A stretch of 64,000 bases of DNA from Sphingobium xanthum (lineage in GTDB: Bacteria; Pseudomonadota; Alphaproteobacteria; Sphingomonadales; Sphingomonadaceae), in NCBI RefSeq assembly GCF_019737615.1, contig NZ_JAHKKS010000001.1, forward strand, positions 62,001-126,000, in the 5' to 3' direction. Made by a program: the position numbers and the translations under genes. Under the pieces are notes generated by a model, which saw only the letters and a program-made list of their open reading frames with translations, was not told where the DNA came from and searched no databases. Shown here piece by piece: positions 24,798-33,941 of this stretch (position 1 is its first letter; each line of letters begins with the position of its first letter).

Positions 24798-26720
24798 TCA
24801 ATAGGGCAGCCGCCAGACGACCCGCTGAATTTGCCCCCGGCAATTCTTCGCGGCGCTCGGATCGTAACGAATGGTGGCACCTTTTTCGATGGTGATCGCG
24901 TCGAAGGCAAAGGGTGGGTCGGCGAGGACCACGCGACCCCCCACCGCCTTGCCTTCTGCATCGATTCCGAATTCGAGAATGGCAGTGCCGACGATGCTCG
25001 AAAACAGCAGGTCGGTCGGATAGTCATCGGATGTGAGCGCGGACGAGATAAAGCGCGGTGCAGGGTCAGCGATAGCACAGAGATCAGCCGGCAACTTGAG
25101 CGTTGTATAAAGCGCTGTCGCTGTGCTCTTGTCGCCTTCCTCGGAGCGCAGGCGAGCCAGACGGAGCGTGAGTGCCCGCGCGCGGGGATCGCTGGCGGGA
25201 TTGCGCCGCCGGATGAGTTTCAGAGCCGCATCCAGCAAAGCCGCTTTCATGTTGGTCGGCACCGCAGGACCCTCGGCCGCCGACAGCGCGGCCGAATAGA
25301 TCAGATCGATAGGGGCAGCGGCGTCGCTCGCCGCCTTCGAGAGAATGTCCAGCGCTTCAGCTTGTGCCTGTTCGACAGTCTTCGTCCTCGCCTGAACGGC
25401 GAGGGAAATCGTCCCCAGGCGCCACACCAGCATCAGCGACGCCGGAGCATCATTGGCGACGAGGATTTCCTGCACCCGCGCCGCCATTTCTTCGGCCCGC
25501 TTCCCCGCCGCCGTATCGCCGGAGAATGGGTCATTCGCGGATTGAATGACCATCAGCACGGGAAGGAGCATGATCGAGCTGCGCCCATAGGCGACCTCGC
25601 GGCGCGCGAGCTCGCCAACCAAGGTCAGGACATTTCCTTCTTCGCTCGCTTGCCGGGAGAGAGGGTAAGCGCCCTTGCCCGTCATCCAATGGCTGATCTC
25701 GTCTTCGATGCTGTTGAGCACGGCATAGTCAGCCGCGGGCATGGTCCGACAGCGCATGGCGAAATGGCTGATTTGGCTGTCGACATAGCTCGGCAAGCTT
25801 GCCTTTCTTGCGGCGGCTAGGAATGTCGCGCCGACGCCGGGGCGGTTCGCCCACACCAGACCGATGCTCGGTCTCCCGACGCCTGTCACTTGCACGGTCT
25901 CGATGATCGCAAGATCGTCGGGCCGCAGACCCTGCTCGCTGCAGAGCGGCAGATTGGGGGCTGGTGACGTGCTGTTGTCGCCTCTCCTGCTGAATCGGGT
26001 GAGCGCGAGCAGGTTGAGATACTGGCGCCGGTCGCCGTTGCGCGCGGCGGCAAAGGCTAGGTCGCTCGCAATCCGCGCCGGCCCTGCCTTGATGGGATCG
26101 GCATCGATGGCATGTGCCCATGCCAGCTGCATCTTGGTTGTCGCCGCGGCATCGCCCGACGCCATGGCCGTCGCGCGGCCATCGAGCAGTTCCAGCTCCC
26201 AGCGCAGGTCTTTCGGCATCGATGAACGATCGATGCCCGCGATGGTGTTGAGCGCCTTCGCCGGATCGATTGCCGCCTGTTGCCGCACAAGTCCCAATTG
26301 GGCGGTCTGGCGCTCTACGCTCGTCAGCGTCGGGTCGTTGACGAGATTTTGATAGAGCGTTTCTGCAACCGTCAGGTCGCTTTCGCTTTCGGCTGCTCTG
26401 GCCGCAAACAGGCGGTAGCGCGCGCCATCGCCCGCGATAGGGTTGCTGACGACGCGTTTCGTGACACTCGATAGCGCGGAGAAATTTTCGCACAGGGCAG
26501 CGATCTCGATCAGCATGCGGTCGAGAATTGGGTCGGGTTGATTGGTTTGCGATGCCGGCAGCCGCTCCAGCAAGGTTTCTTCGAAGATTTCGCTCGCCTT
26601 GACCATGTCGTTCTGGGCGACGCTAACGCGAAGCCTTGCCAGGGCGTCACTGCCATCGGCAGCCGTGGCGGGCATGGTTGTGCTGGCGGCGAACAGCGCC
26701 AGTGCGAGCCTGAATGACAT
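24798..26720 (-). CDS. Large exported protein with TonB-C-like C-terminal domain
   Basis: This 640-residue protein has a signal peptide cut near PATAA (residue 20). A long helical, TPR-like region follows with repeated Ala/Leu pairs (AETLYQNLVNDPTLTS, EALDILSKAASD, ALYTTLK). The C-terminal 80 residues resemble a TonB C-terminal fold (GTAILEFGIDAEGKAVGG, ATIRYDPS). It may mediate protein-protein contacts in the periplasm. It ends 71 bases before crtY, so readthrough into the carotenoid operon in the reverse order is possible. No named family was recognised. Confidence 0.6.
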   Translation of the reverse strand: MSFRLALALFAASTTMPATAADGSDALARLRVSVAQNDMVKASEIFEETLLERLPASQTNQPDPILDRMLIEIAALCENFSALSSVTKRVVSNPIAGDGARYRLFAARAAESESDLTVAETLYQNLVNDPTLTSVERQTAQLGLVRQQAAIDPAKALNTIAGIDRSSMPKDLRWELELLDGRATAMASGDAAATTKMQLAWAHAIDADPIKAGPARIASDLAFAAARNGDRRQYLNLLALTRFSRRGDNSTSPAPNLPLCSEQGLRPDDLAIIETVQVTGVGRPSIGLVWANRPGVGATFLAAARKASLPSYVDSQISHFAMRCRTMPAADYAVLNSIEDEISHWMTGKGAYPLSRQASEEGNVLTLVGELARREVAYGRSSIMLLPVLMVIQSANDPFSGDTAAGKRAEEMAARVQEILVANDAPASLMLVWRLGTISLAVQARTKTVEQAQAEALDILSKAASDAAAPIDLIYSAALSAAEGPAVPTNMKAALLDAALKLIRRRNPASDPRARALTLRLARLRSEEGDKSTATALYTTLKLPADLCAIADPAPRFISSALTSDDYPTDLLFSSIVGTAILEFGIDAEGKAVGGRVVLADPPFAFDAITIEKGATIRYDPSAAKNCRGQIQRVVWRLPY

Positions 26721-26907
26721 GAATGATTTTCCCCCGACCGTTCTGCGCCAGTGCGGCGCCTCCCGCCGCGTCTGTGCCACAGGACAATGGCCTCGCCCAG
26801 CCCCGAGCGGCGAAAGCCAGCGATCGATCGAGCCGATTTGATGGCGTGGCTATCTGGCGCGCCAGGTCGCTGTTGGCTATCCTCCCGGCAAAAGGGGAGG
26901 ACAACAC

Positions 26908-27369
26908 ATGCCAGCATCATTGCGTCGATCGTCCGTCGCGCTTTTCTGCGCGAGCTTACTCTTCGCCGGCTGCCAGCAGGAATCCGCGCCGGACAACGCC
27001 TCCGCCGAGGCGGCCTCAAACCTCCCCGTCAAGCCCGGCGTCTACGGCAACGTCCAGTCAAGCGGCGGCATGGAGCTGCAAATCTATGGCCCGCCGCGTG
27101 ACATGCTGGAAATCACGCTCTGCAAGGGTCCATGCACGGCCATCAATCGCGCACGCTATCAGGTCGTACCCGGCGCGCTCACTTTCCGGTCGCAGGAAAA
27201 CGGCGCCAAGCCGGATGCCGCGCCGATCGACTTCAAAGTGTCCCAACAGGGCGAGGATCTGAAAGTGGAGAGCGAATGGACCGGGCCGCAGCCCGTCATC
27301 CTCAAGCGCCTGCCCAAGCGCACGGCGCTCGCCGCCGCGCAGGAGGCGATCCTGCGCGGCGGGAAATAG
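26908..27369 (+). CDS. Small lipoprotein, function unknown
   Basis: This 153-residue protein has signal peptide LFCASLLFAGC, with lipobox FAGC near residue 21, and a Ser/Ala-rich linker. A beta-rich domain follows (GVYGNVQSSGGMELQIYG, DMLEITLCKGPCTAINRARY) with two cysteines that could form a disulfide. AGGGGAGGAC precedes the ATG. It is divergent from the large TonB-C-like gene. Confidence 0.7.
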   Translation: MPASLRRSSVALFCASLLFAGCQQESAPDNASAEAASNLPVKPGVYGNVQSSGGMELQIYGPPRDMLEITLCKGPCTAINRARYQVVPGALTFRSQENGAKPDAAPIDFKVSQQGEDLKVESEWTGPQPVILKRLPKRTALAAAQEAILRGGK

Positions 27370-27380
27370 GGCAGATCAGG

Positions 27381-27569
27381 CTAGCCGACCCTGATGCCGC
27401 CGAGCGACCCGAGCAAGCCGAATGCCTGCAGCAGCCACAGCACGACAACGATCACGACGATCGCGTTGAGGATGCTTTTGATCTTGCCGTCCATCGGGAT
27501 GTAGTTGTTCACGAGCCAGAGCAGCACGCCGACCACGATCAGGACGATGACGATGTTTAGAAGTGACAT
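27381..27569 (-). CDS. Thivi_2564-type small membrane protein
   Basis: This 62-residue hydrophobic protein has two membrane helices (IVIVLIVVGVLLWLVNNYIP and ILNAIVVIVVVLWLLQAFGL) separated by MDGKIKS. It matches the small Thivi_2564 family of unknown function. GGGAGCG precedes ATG 27569. A near-perfect EcfG promoter upstream (27664-27689) indicates general stress regulation. Confidence 0.8.
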   Translation of the reverse strand: MSLLNIVIVLIVVGVLLWLVNNYIPMDGKIKSILNAIVVIVVVLWLLQAFGLLGSLGGIRVG

Positions 27570-27663
27570 TTGTCCGCTCCCTTTGCGTGCCGCGCGAGCA
27601 CTATTTTTGCCGCGGAACCACGCATTTCTGCGCCTCTCGCGAGCTATGTTGTCATGTGGGCAC

Positions 27664-27689
27664 AACGATTGATGCGTCGGTAAGGTTCC
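27664..27689 (-). promoter_or_regulatory. EcfG (general stress sigma) promoter
   Basis: On the minus strand GGAAC (27689-27685) is followed by exactly 17 bases and CGTT (27667-27664), a full match to the alphaproteobacterial EcfG consensus. It lies about 95 bases upstream of the Thivi_2564-type gene. The rest of the gap up to 27896 shows nothing else clear. Confidence 0.7.
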
Positions 27690-27895
27690 GGCGCGTGACG
27701 TCCGCAAGAAGCCGCTGTCCTACATGCGTGGAGATAAGCTAGGCATGAGTTTAGCAAGGCTCTGAAAAGCGGAACTTTTATGTATTTCACCATTGCGCAT
27801 ATGCACGAAGATGGAGAAGTTATCCGACCCGCCTCGCGCACGGGGGCGGAAATGGGCCATTTTCCTCCTCTTCCCTCTGGCCTATAGCGTCGCCC

Positions 27896-28639
27896 ATGCA
27901 GGCCTTTCCGCTCATTCTGGCCTCGATGCTCGCGATGACGGGCATCATCGCGGTGCGTTATCTGCTCTCCAGCGGCGGTTTCGCGCTCGCCACGCGGCTG
28001 ACGCGGCCCGGTTTGTACGCGGGACTCGACCGGCAGATGCGCGCCGAGATTCGCTGGTCGTTCGCCAGCGCACTTATCTTCGGCATTCCGGCGGGCCTCG
28101 TCGCCTGGGGCTGGCAGAACCGCGGCTGGACCCTGATCTATACGGACGTCTACGCGCTGCCGCTCTGGTATCTGCCGGTCTCCGTGCTGCTCTATCTCTT
28201 CGCGCACGACACATGGTTCTACTGGACGCACCGGCTGATGCACCGCCCGGCGCTGTTCCGCGTCGCGCACGCCGTGCATCATGCCAGTCGCCCGCCGACG
28301 GCCTGGGCCGCGATGAGCTTTCATCCATGGGAAGCGCTGACCGGCGCGGTCGTCATCCCGGCGCTGGTGTTTCTCATTCCCATCCATGTGGCGGCACTCG
28401 GCGCTGTGCTGAGCGTTATGACCGTGATGGGCGTCACCAATCATATGGGCTGGGAAATGTTCCCGCGCGCGCTGGTGCGCGGGCCCGCTGGCCGCTGGCT
28501 GATCACCGCCTCGCATCACCAGCGGCATCATGAGCAGTATCGCTGCAATTACGGGCTCTATTTCCGCTTCTGGGATAAGGTCTGCGGCACCGACAGGGGA
28601 TTGGCCGAGGGGTTCGCGCCGGTAAGGGGACAGGGATGA
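27896..28639 (+). CDS. Sterol desaturase / fatty acid hydroxylase superfamily protein
   Basis: This 247-residue membrane di-iron enzyme has the three histidine boxes HDTWFYWTHRLMH, HAVHH and HHQRHH, plus FHPWEA between helices. The superfamily includes sterol desaturases, fatty-acid hydroxylases and carotenoid hydroxylase CrtZ. The length and box spacing fit the sterol-desaturase branch better than CrtZ, though a link to the nearby carotenoid operon is possible. The stop overlaps the DUF2141 start (ATGA). No clear RBS precedes the ATG. Confidence 0.88.
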   Translation: MQAFPLILASMLAMTGIIAVRYLLSSGGFALATRLTRPGLYAGLDRQMRAEIRWSFASALIFGIPAGLVAWGWQNRGWTLIYTDVYALPLWYLPVSVLLYLFAHDTWFYWTHRLMHRPALFRVAHAVHHASRPPTAWAAMSFHPWEALTGAVVIPALVFLIPIHVAALGAVLSVMTVMGVTNHMGWEMFPRALVRGPAGRWLITASHHQRHHEQYRCNYGLYFRFWDKVCGTDRGLAEGFAPVRGQG

Positions 28640-29118
28640 CGCTTCGCGATGGCCGGGTTAAACGCGGCGCGGCCGTGACGGGGCTGTCTTGCCTCCTGCT
28701 CCTGCAAGCGGGTTCGCTGGCGCGCGCCAGCGTCCCCTCGGCGGAGCTCGGCATACTCGATGTCCGGTTCGAAGGGTTGCGGTCGGCCAAGGGCTATTTG
28801 CGCGGCTGCCTGACCCGCAATCCGGCCTATTATCCCAAATGCGAGAAGGACCCCGCCGCGCTCAGGCTCAGCGTGGCGGCGGGCAAGGATGCGCATCTGG
28901 CGTTCGGTGGCGTGCCGCCGGGCGATTATGCCGTGCTCGTGCTGCATGACGAGAATGGCAACAACAAGGTCGATACGATGCTCGGCATCCCGCGCGAGGG
29001 CGTCGGCTTCTCGCGTAATCCGCGCATCATGTTCGGCCCGCCGCGGTTCGACGCGGTGCGCATCCACGTCCCCGCCGGCCCGAGCGCGACCGGCGTGAAG
29101 CTGCAATATTTCCTATAG
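28636..29118 (+). CDS. DUF2141 domain exported protein
   Basis: This 160-residue protein has an N-terminal signal peptide ([15 protein letters not shown]) and the DUF2141 beta-sandwich: [47 protein letters not shown] and the terminal GVKLQYFL. The conserved [10 protein letters not shown] loop resembles a calcium-binding segment. It is coupled to the sterol-desaturase-family gene, a pairing I associate with carotenoid or lipid loci in sphingomonads. The function is unknown. Confidence 0.85.
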   Translation: MTLRDGRVKRGAAVTGLSCLLLLQAGSLARASVPSAELGILDVRFEGLRSAKGYLRGCLTRNPAYYPKCEKDPAALRLSVAAGKDAHLAFGGVPPGDYAVLVLHDENGNNKVDTMLGIPREGVGFSRNPRIMFGPPRFDAVRIHVPAGPSATGVKLQYFL

Positions 29119-29577
29119 GCCGAGGTCGCTGAGGCCCGGATGATAGTCCGGGCGGCGGCCGAGCGGCCAGCGGAACTTGCGGTCGGCCTCGGCGATCGGA
29201 TGCTCGTTGATCGAGGCGATCCGCACGGCCATCAGTCCCTCGGCGTCGAATTGCCAGTTCTCGTTGCCATAAGCCCGGAACCAGCTCCCGCTGTCGTCGC
29301 GATACTCATAGGCAAAGCGCACCGCGATCCGGTTGCCCTGGTGCGCCCAGACTTCCTTGATGAGCCGATAGTCCAGCTCCCGCGCCCATTTGCGCGTCAG
29401 AAACGCCTCGATCTCGGCCCGTCCGCTGATGAACTCCGCCCGGTTCCGCCACCGGCTGTCCGGTGTATAGGCCAGTGCGACCTTCGCGGGATCGCGCCCG
29501 TTCCAGCCATCCTCCGCCATGCGCGCCTTCTGCGCTGCGGTCTCGTCGGTGAAAGGCGGAAATGGCGGGCGGCTCAT
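29113..29577 (-). CDS. DUF1348 / NTF2-like protein
   Basis: This 154-residue protein is highly characteristic of the DUF1348 nuclear-transport-factor-2-like family: [61 protein letters not shown] and [17 protein letters not shown]. The family function is not established. It overlaps the convergent DUF2141 gene by six bases, so the two messages would be antisense at their ends. Confidence 0.9.
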   Translation of the reverse strand: MSRPPFPPFTDETAAQKARMAEDGWNGRDPAKVALAYTPDSRWRNRAEFISGRAEIEAFLTRKWARELDYRLIKEVWAHQGNRIAVRFAYEYRDDSGSWFRAYGNENWQFDAEGLMAVRIASINEHPIAEADRKFRWPLGRRPDYHPGLSDLGL

Positions 29578-29587
29578 GAGAGGCAAC

Positions 29588-30145
29588 TCACTGCGGATCC
29601 GCCGGTCCCTGTTTGGCCGCGTCAGCCGCCGCCTTCTGGCGAGCCGCTTCGGCTTCCTCTTCCTTGACCCGCTGCTCGATCGCCTCGGACTCCGCATCCA
29701 GATTGCCGAGCCGCTCGTCGCGCGCCTTCTCGATCGCATCGGCCCAGCTCGCGCTGCCGAGCATGGTCCGGCGTTCCTCGCGCGCGGCATTGGCAAGCTG
29801 CTGGAAGCAGCCCGTGAACCCGCCGCCGCCCGTCGGCGAGCAGCTGTTGATGCCCGATGCACCCGCGACTTCCAGCGTACGGGCGCGGTTCGCCCAGCTC
29901 TGGACCCGCGGGTCATTGGGGTCGGTACGCAGGTCCTTGGGAATGCGGTAGCGCTCATTGTCCGGCATGCGCGCGCACACGACGATCTCGTCGCCCGTGC
30001 CCTGCGGACAGGGATCGTCGCCATAGACGAACACCTGCTTCACCTTCTCGGTATCGGCCGGGCCGATCGCCGGCGCGGTCTGCGCGAAGAGGGGCGTCGC
30101 GGCGAGGACGGAGCCGAGGGCGAGGGTAGAAAGCAGGGCGCGCAT
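29588..30145 (-). CDS. Exported hypothetical protein with charged C-terminal helix
   Basis: This 185-residue protein has a signal peptide cut at TPLFAQTA near residue 22. A domain follows with cysteines in [19 protein letters not shown] and [14 protein letters not shown]. The Glu/Ala/Lys-rich C-terminal helix is probably a coiled coil ([20 protein letters not shown]). It lies 16 bases downstream of coq7 on the same strand and may be part of that transcript. Confidence 0.7.
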   Translation of the reverse strand: MRALLSTLALGSVLAATPLFAQTAPAIGPADTEKVKQVFVYGDDPCPQGTGDEIVVCARMPDNERYRIPKDLRTDPNDPRVQSWANRARTLEVAGASGINSCSPTGGGGFTGCFQQLANAAREERRTMLGSASWADAIEKARDERLGNLDAESEAIEQRVKEEEAEAARQKAAADAAKQGPADPQ

Positions 30146-30161
30146 GGGAGACTATTCCTCT

Positions 30162-30704
30162 TCAAAGACGCTGGGACAAGGTGATGGCAGCGCGACAACC
30201 GAGCCGGATCAGACCGGACAGGAGCGGGTAGGCGGGCGCCGATTCGGCGCCATGTGCGATAGCAGTCTCGCGATGTTCGACTTCCTCGGCACGGAAATCC
30301 GCGATCGCCCCGGACAGTTCCGGGTCCTGGCCGCCGAGATCGTCGAGCTGGCGCCCATAATGGTCGTCGATCTCGGTCTCGATGGCCGCCGTGCAGGCCA
30401 TCGCGGCCTGCGGCCCCAGCAATGCCGTCGCGGCGCCGAGCGCGAAACCGGCGACATGCCAGAAGGGCTGGAGCATCGTCGGGCGGACCCCGCGCTGCGC
30501 CATCATCGCGTCGAAATGCTTGCGATGACGCTCTTCCTGCGCGGCCATGCGCGCAATCTCGCGGCTCATCGGATGGCGGTCGCCCAGCACGGCAAGCTGC
30601 CCTGCATAGATGCGGATCGCGCCATATTCGCCAGCCTGATCGACGCGCAGCATGGCGTCCGCGCCGGTCCGGCGCTGCCCGGGGCGGGGTGCGGGACCGG
30701 TCAT
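30162..30704 (-). CDS. coq7: Demethoxyubiquinone hydroxylase (COQ7 type)
   Basis: This 180-residue di-iron monooxygenase carries out the last hydroxylation in ubiquinone synthesis. Iron ligands are visible as Glu in QAGEYGAIRIY, ExxH in AQEERHRKHF, Glu in AAIETEIDDHYG and ExxH in AEEVEHRETA. In sphingomonads it replaces UbiF. The start overlaps the dsbB stop by four bases. Confidence 0.95.
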   Translation of the reverse strand: MTGPAPRPGQRRTGADAMLRVDQAGEYGAIRIYAGQLAVLGDRHPMSREIARMAAQEERHRKHFDAMMAQRGVRPTMLQPFWHVAGFALGAATALLGPQAAMACTAAIETEIDDHYGRQLDDLGGQDPELSGAIADFRAEEVEHRETAIAHGAESAPAYPLLSGLIRLGCRAAITLSQRL

Positions 30705-31195
30705 GCCGCCTTGCTCCATGTGCGCACGAGAGCGAAGATCAGCAGCGCGCCGCCGACCGAGAGGATCGCGTTGAACCCGGCCAGCGAAATGCCGAACAGG
30801 TCCCAGGGTGCGACATCGCAGCGCACCAGCTTGGCGTTCATGATCGTGTCGAGCATCGACTGGCCGGGTGCCGGCGTGGCGGTCGTCGCGCAGGTCGTGA
30901 TCCCTTCCCACCAGCCATATTCGACGCCGGCATGGAAAGCGCCGATCACGCCGCTCGTGGCGATGCCCAAAGCGGCCAGCAGCGTGAAGACCGCGCTCAT
31001 TGGCGGATTGCCGCGCAGGGCGATGGCCGCGAGCGCCGCGAAGATCGCACCGAGATGCGGCCAGCGCTGCCACATGCACATCTCGCAGGGGATAAGGCCG
31101 CCCAGATATTGCGATCCGATCGCGCCGCCCAGCAGGGCGACAGGCAGAAGGATGGCAACCAGCCGGGCGCGGGAGAGGATCGTCTCGCGCATCAT
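30701..31195 (-). CDS. dsbB: Disulfide bond formation protein B
   Basis: This 164-residue inner-membrane protein passes electrons from DsbA-like thiol oxidases to quinone. It has four hydrophobic helices, the CxxC of the first periplasmic loop (IPCEMCMWQRWPH) and a second cysteine pair (ITTCATTA with KLVRCDVAP). Linkage to coq7 and ctpA is typical of this order. The start is ATG 31195, two bases from the ctpA stop. Confidence 0.92.
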   Translation of the reverse strand: MMRETILSRARLVAILLPVALLGGAIGSQYLGGLIPCEMCMWQRWPHLGAIFAALAAIALRGNPPMSAVFTLLAALGIATSGVIGAFHAGVEYGWWEGITTCATTATPAPGQSMLDTIMNAKLVRCDVAPWDLFGISLAGFNAILSVGGALLIFALVRTWSKAA

Positions 31196-31197
31196 GA

Positions 31198-32553
31198 TTA
31201 TTTCTGCTTGGGCGCCTTCTTGTCCTTGACCGCGGCGACCTGCACCGGCGGCGCCAGGCGGCCGATTGTCTTCAGCGCATAATCGAGCTGGAAGTCCTCG
31301 ATGCCCTGCTTCTTGAGGTCCTCGGCCGTCGCGGTGAAGCGCGGATCGGTATTGGCGTCCGCTTCCAGCTCGGCGCGGTCCAGCTTCGCCTCGTTGATGA
31401 GGTGCTTGCGCAGGTCGCTTTCGCGATAGCGCGGGCGCTTTGCATAATCGGGATCGGACAGCTGCGGCACCAGGACATCCGGCTCGATGCCGCCTTCCTG
31501 CACCGACTTGCCCGACGGCGTGTAATAGCGCGCCGTGGTGAGCCGGAGGGCCGTTTCCGGCGAGAGCGGGAGCAGGGTCTGCACGCTGCCCTTGCCGAAG
31601 CTGCGCTCGCCCATGACGAGGGCGCGATGATGATCCTGCAGCGCGCCGGCCACGATCTCGGAAGCCGAAGCCGAGCCGGCATCGATCAACACAACGATGG
31701 GCAGACCCTGCGCATCGTCGCCCGGCCGGGCATAATAAGGCCGGTTGTCGCCGCGCAGACGGCCACGCTGCGAAACGATTTCGCCCCTGTCGAGGAAGGC
31801 GTCGGAGACGGTCACCGCCTCGTCGAGCAGGCCGCCGGGGTTGGAGCGCATGTCGAGCACATAACCGATGGGCTTGCGGCCCAGCGACTTGTCGATGCTG
31901 CGGATCGCGCTCTGCACGTCGGCACCGGTATCGGCCGAGAAGCTGACGATCTTGATGACGCCGATATTCTCCTTCACCGACCATTTGACCGGCTTGATGT
32001 CGATGATCGCGCGGGTCAGCGTCAACTCGATCGGCTCGTCGCGACCGGCGCGGGCAATGGTGAGCTTGACCGGCGAGCCGGGCGCGCCGCGCATCTTGTC
32101 GACGGCCTCGTCGAGCGAGCTGCCGTAGATCAGCTTGCCGTCAATGTGCGTGATATAGTCGCCGGCCTTGATGCCGGCCTTGGCGGCAGGCGTGTCGTCG
32201 GTCGGCGCGATGACCTTGACCACGCCTTCGTCCAGCGTGACCGACAGCCCGAGTCCGCCATAGCTGCCTTCGGTCTGCGTGCGCAGATTGGTGAAGTCGC
32301 GTGCGTCCAGATAGGAGCTATGCGGATCGAGACTCGACAGCATGCCTTCGATCGCGCCCTTGATCAGCGTCGCATCGTCCACTTTCTCGACATAGCTGGC
32401 GCGCACGCGCTGGAAGACGTCCATGAAGAGATCGAGCTGCTTGTAGGTCTCGCTCTCGCTTTCCGTAACGGCCGACGTCGAGGCCGGGATCAGCGCAATG
32501 GCGCCGAGGATAGCGGCGGAGCGGACCAGAAACGTGCTGCGGGCACTTGGCAT
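31198..32553 (-). CDS. ctpA: Carboxyl-terminal processing peptidase (S41)
   Basis: This 451-residue periplasmic serine protease has an N-terminal signal or membrane segment and a PDZ domain around residues 90-170 (GGLGLSVTLDEGVVKVIAPT). The catalytic domain has Ser in GSASASEIVAGALQD and Lys in FGKGSVQT, the Ser-Lys dyad of this family. The C-terminus is Lys-rich (KKAPKQK). CtpA trims cell-envelope proteins and peptidoglycan hydrolases. It follows the EnvC-like gene, consistent with septal wall remodelling. Confidence 0.94.
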   Translation of the reverse strand: MPSARSTFLVRSAAILGAIALIPASTSAVTESESETYKQLDLFMDVFQRVRASYVEKVDDATLIKGAIEGMLSSLDPHSSYLDARDFTNLRTQTEGSYGGLGLSVTLDEGVVKVIAPTDDTPAAKAGIKAGDYITHIDGKLIYGSSLDEAVDKMRGAPGSPVKLTIARAGRDEPIELTLTRAIIDIKPVKWSVKENIGVIKIVSFSADTGADVQSAIRSIDKSLGRKPIGYVLDMRSNPGGLLDEAVTVSDAFLDRGEIVSQRGRLRGDNRPYYARPGDDAQGLPIVVLIDAGSASASEIVAGALQDHHRALVMGERSFGKGSVQTLLPLSPETALRLTTARYYTPSGKSVQEGGIEPDVLVPQLSDPDYAKRPRYRESDLRKHLINEAKLDRAELEADANTDPRFTATAEDLKKQGIEDFQLDYALKTIGRLAPPVQVAAVKDKKAPKQK

Positions 32554-32690
32554 GGCGTGGCTTTCGAAGCGAGTGGTTGAACCGAACTATAAGCGCGATT
32601 GCAGGGTCTGCCTAGCGCGGCCGCAGATTGCGCGCACAAGGGTTACGCTTGGCTGAACGGCTCGTCCTTGATCTGGATCGTCTCGTCCGT

Positions 32691-33917
32691 TCAGCGCAGC
32701 AGCGAGGCGATGTCGATGGGCCGCTCCTGACGGCGCAGCTCGACAACGATGCGGGGTTTGTTCGGCCCGGCGCCACCCAGCGGATCGCCCTGACGCACCT
32801 GATCGCCGATCTGCGCGGTGAGCCTGTCCAGATTGGCGATGAGCGTCGTCCAGCCGCCGCCATGCTCGATGATCACGATGCGACCATAGCCTCTGAACGG
32901 CCCGGCAAAGGCGACGCGGCCATTGGCGGGCGCGACGACCGTTGCCGAGGGTGCAGCGGCAATGGTGAGGCCGCGCGCCCGCACCCCGCTTTCGCTGACC
33001 TCGCCGAAGCCCGTGACGACCTCGCCAACCACAGGCAACCGATAGGCTGGTGCCTGGGCGGTTGCAGCCATGGTTGCACGATCTGTCGGCAAGGGTGCGT
33101 CGCCGGGCTGGGCCGGGCGCGGATCGGGGCCGGGCAATTGCATCAGCGCATCCCGGATGACCGAAGCATCCTCTATCTTCTCCATGAGGTCGCCGATGTC
33201 GCGCGCTTCCTCGCCCATGGCGAGAGCGCGCTCGGTTTCCAGGCTGGCGCTGGCCCGATATTCCCGCGAGGCGACGCGCTGGCGTTGCTCGAGATTGGCA
33301 AGGGTCTGGCGCTGGAGCGTGAGTCCGTCCCGCGTCCGCGCCATGGCAGCCAGCGCTTCATCGGCGCTTTGACGCAGTTCCCGGCTGCGGGCGATCTCGG
33401 CGCGGAGACCCCGCGTGCGCTCCATGACGACCGGCATGATCCGCGCCAGCACGATCCGGCGATGCACCGCGTCGCTCACGCTGCCCGGCGCGACCAGAGT
33501 CAGCACGGGCGAACGGCGGGCAATCTGCTGGAGCGCGGCCGTGAGCCGGACCATCGGCTTCTGGCGCAAGGCGAGACGCCGTGCCTGCTCGCGCTGGAGC
33601 CCGGCGATGATCGCGATGCGCGCTTCCCCGGCGCGTAGATCGGCTTCGCTCTGCTGGATGCGCGCAGCGAGCGCGGCGATCCGGTCGCGCGTCTGGTCGG
33701 CCGCGTTGGCGGCGTCGCGCGAACGGGCCTCGAGTGCTTCGCTGCGTTTGCGCGCTTCCTCGGCCTGCGCCTTGGCGCGCACGAGCGCAGTGCGCTGCTC
33801 GGCAAGGCTGGTGCCAGGGACGGGCGAGCCGGCGCTCTGCGCCAGCAGGGCGACGGGAAGAGCGCAGGCGAAAAGGGCGAGAAGGCGGGAGATCATCGCG
33901 AAGACCGCAGTATCCAT
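32691..33917 (-). CDS. envC: EnvC-type murein hydrolase activator (M23 domain)
   Basis: This 408-residue exported protein has a signal peptide (LLALFACALPVALLAQ), a long coiled coil (LVRAKAQAEEARKRSEALEA and following heptads) and a C-terminal LytM/M23 domain with GEVVTGFGE and VIIEHGGGWTTLIANLDRL. Several zinc ligands of active M23 peptidases appear substituted, as in EnvC activators of amidases, so it is probably regulatory. Start 33917 has AAGGAA; an internal ATG at 33896 is the alternative. Confidence 0.9.
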   Translation of the reverse strand: MDTAVFAMISRLLALFACALPVALLAQSAGSPVPGTSLAEQRTALVRAKAQAEEARKRSEALEARSRDAANAADQTRDRIAALAARIQQSEADLRAGEARIAIIAGLQREQARRLALRQKPMVRLTAALQQIARRSPVLTLVAPGSVSDAVHRRIVLARIMPVVMERTRGLRAEIARSRELRQSADEALAAMARTRDGLTLQRQTLANLEQRQRVASREYRASASLETERALAMGEEARDIGDLMEKIEDASVIRDALMQLPGPDPRPAQPGDAPLPTDRATMAATAQAPAYRLPVVGEVVTGFGEVSESGVRARGLTIAAAPSATVVAPANGRVAFAGPFRGYGRIVIIEHGGGWTTLIANLDRLTAQIGDQVRQGDPLGGAGPNKPRIVVELRRQERPIDIASLLR

Positions 33918-33941
33918 TTTCCTTCGCGCGATGTCATCCCG

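Noticed and set aside
27896-28639. Carotenoid hydroxylase CrtZ
   Set aside because: Histidine boxes are compatible, but length and spacing fit the broader sterol-desaturase branch, so the general family name is used.
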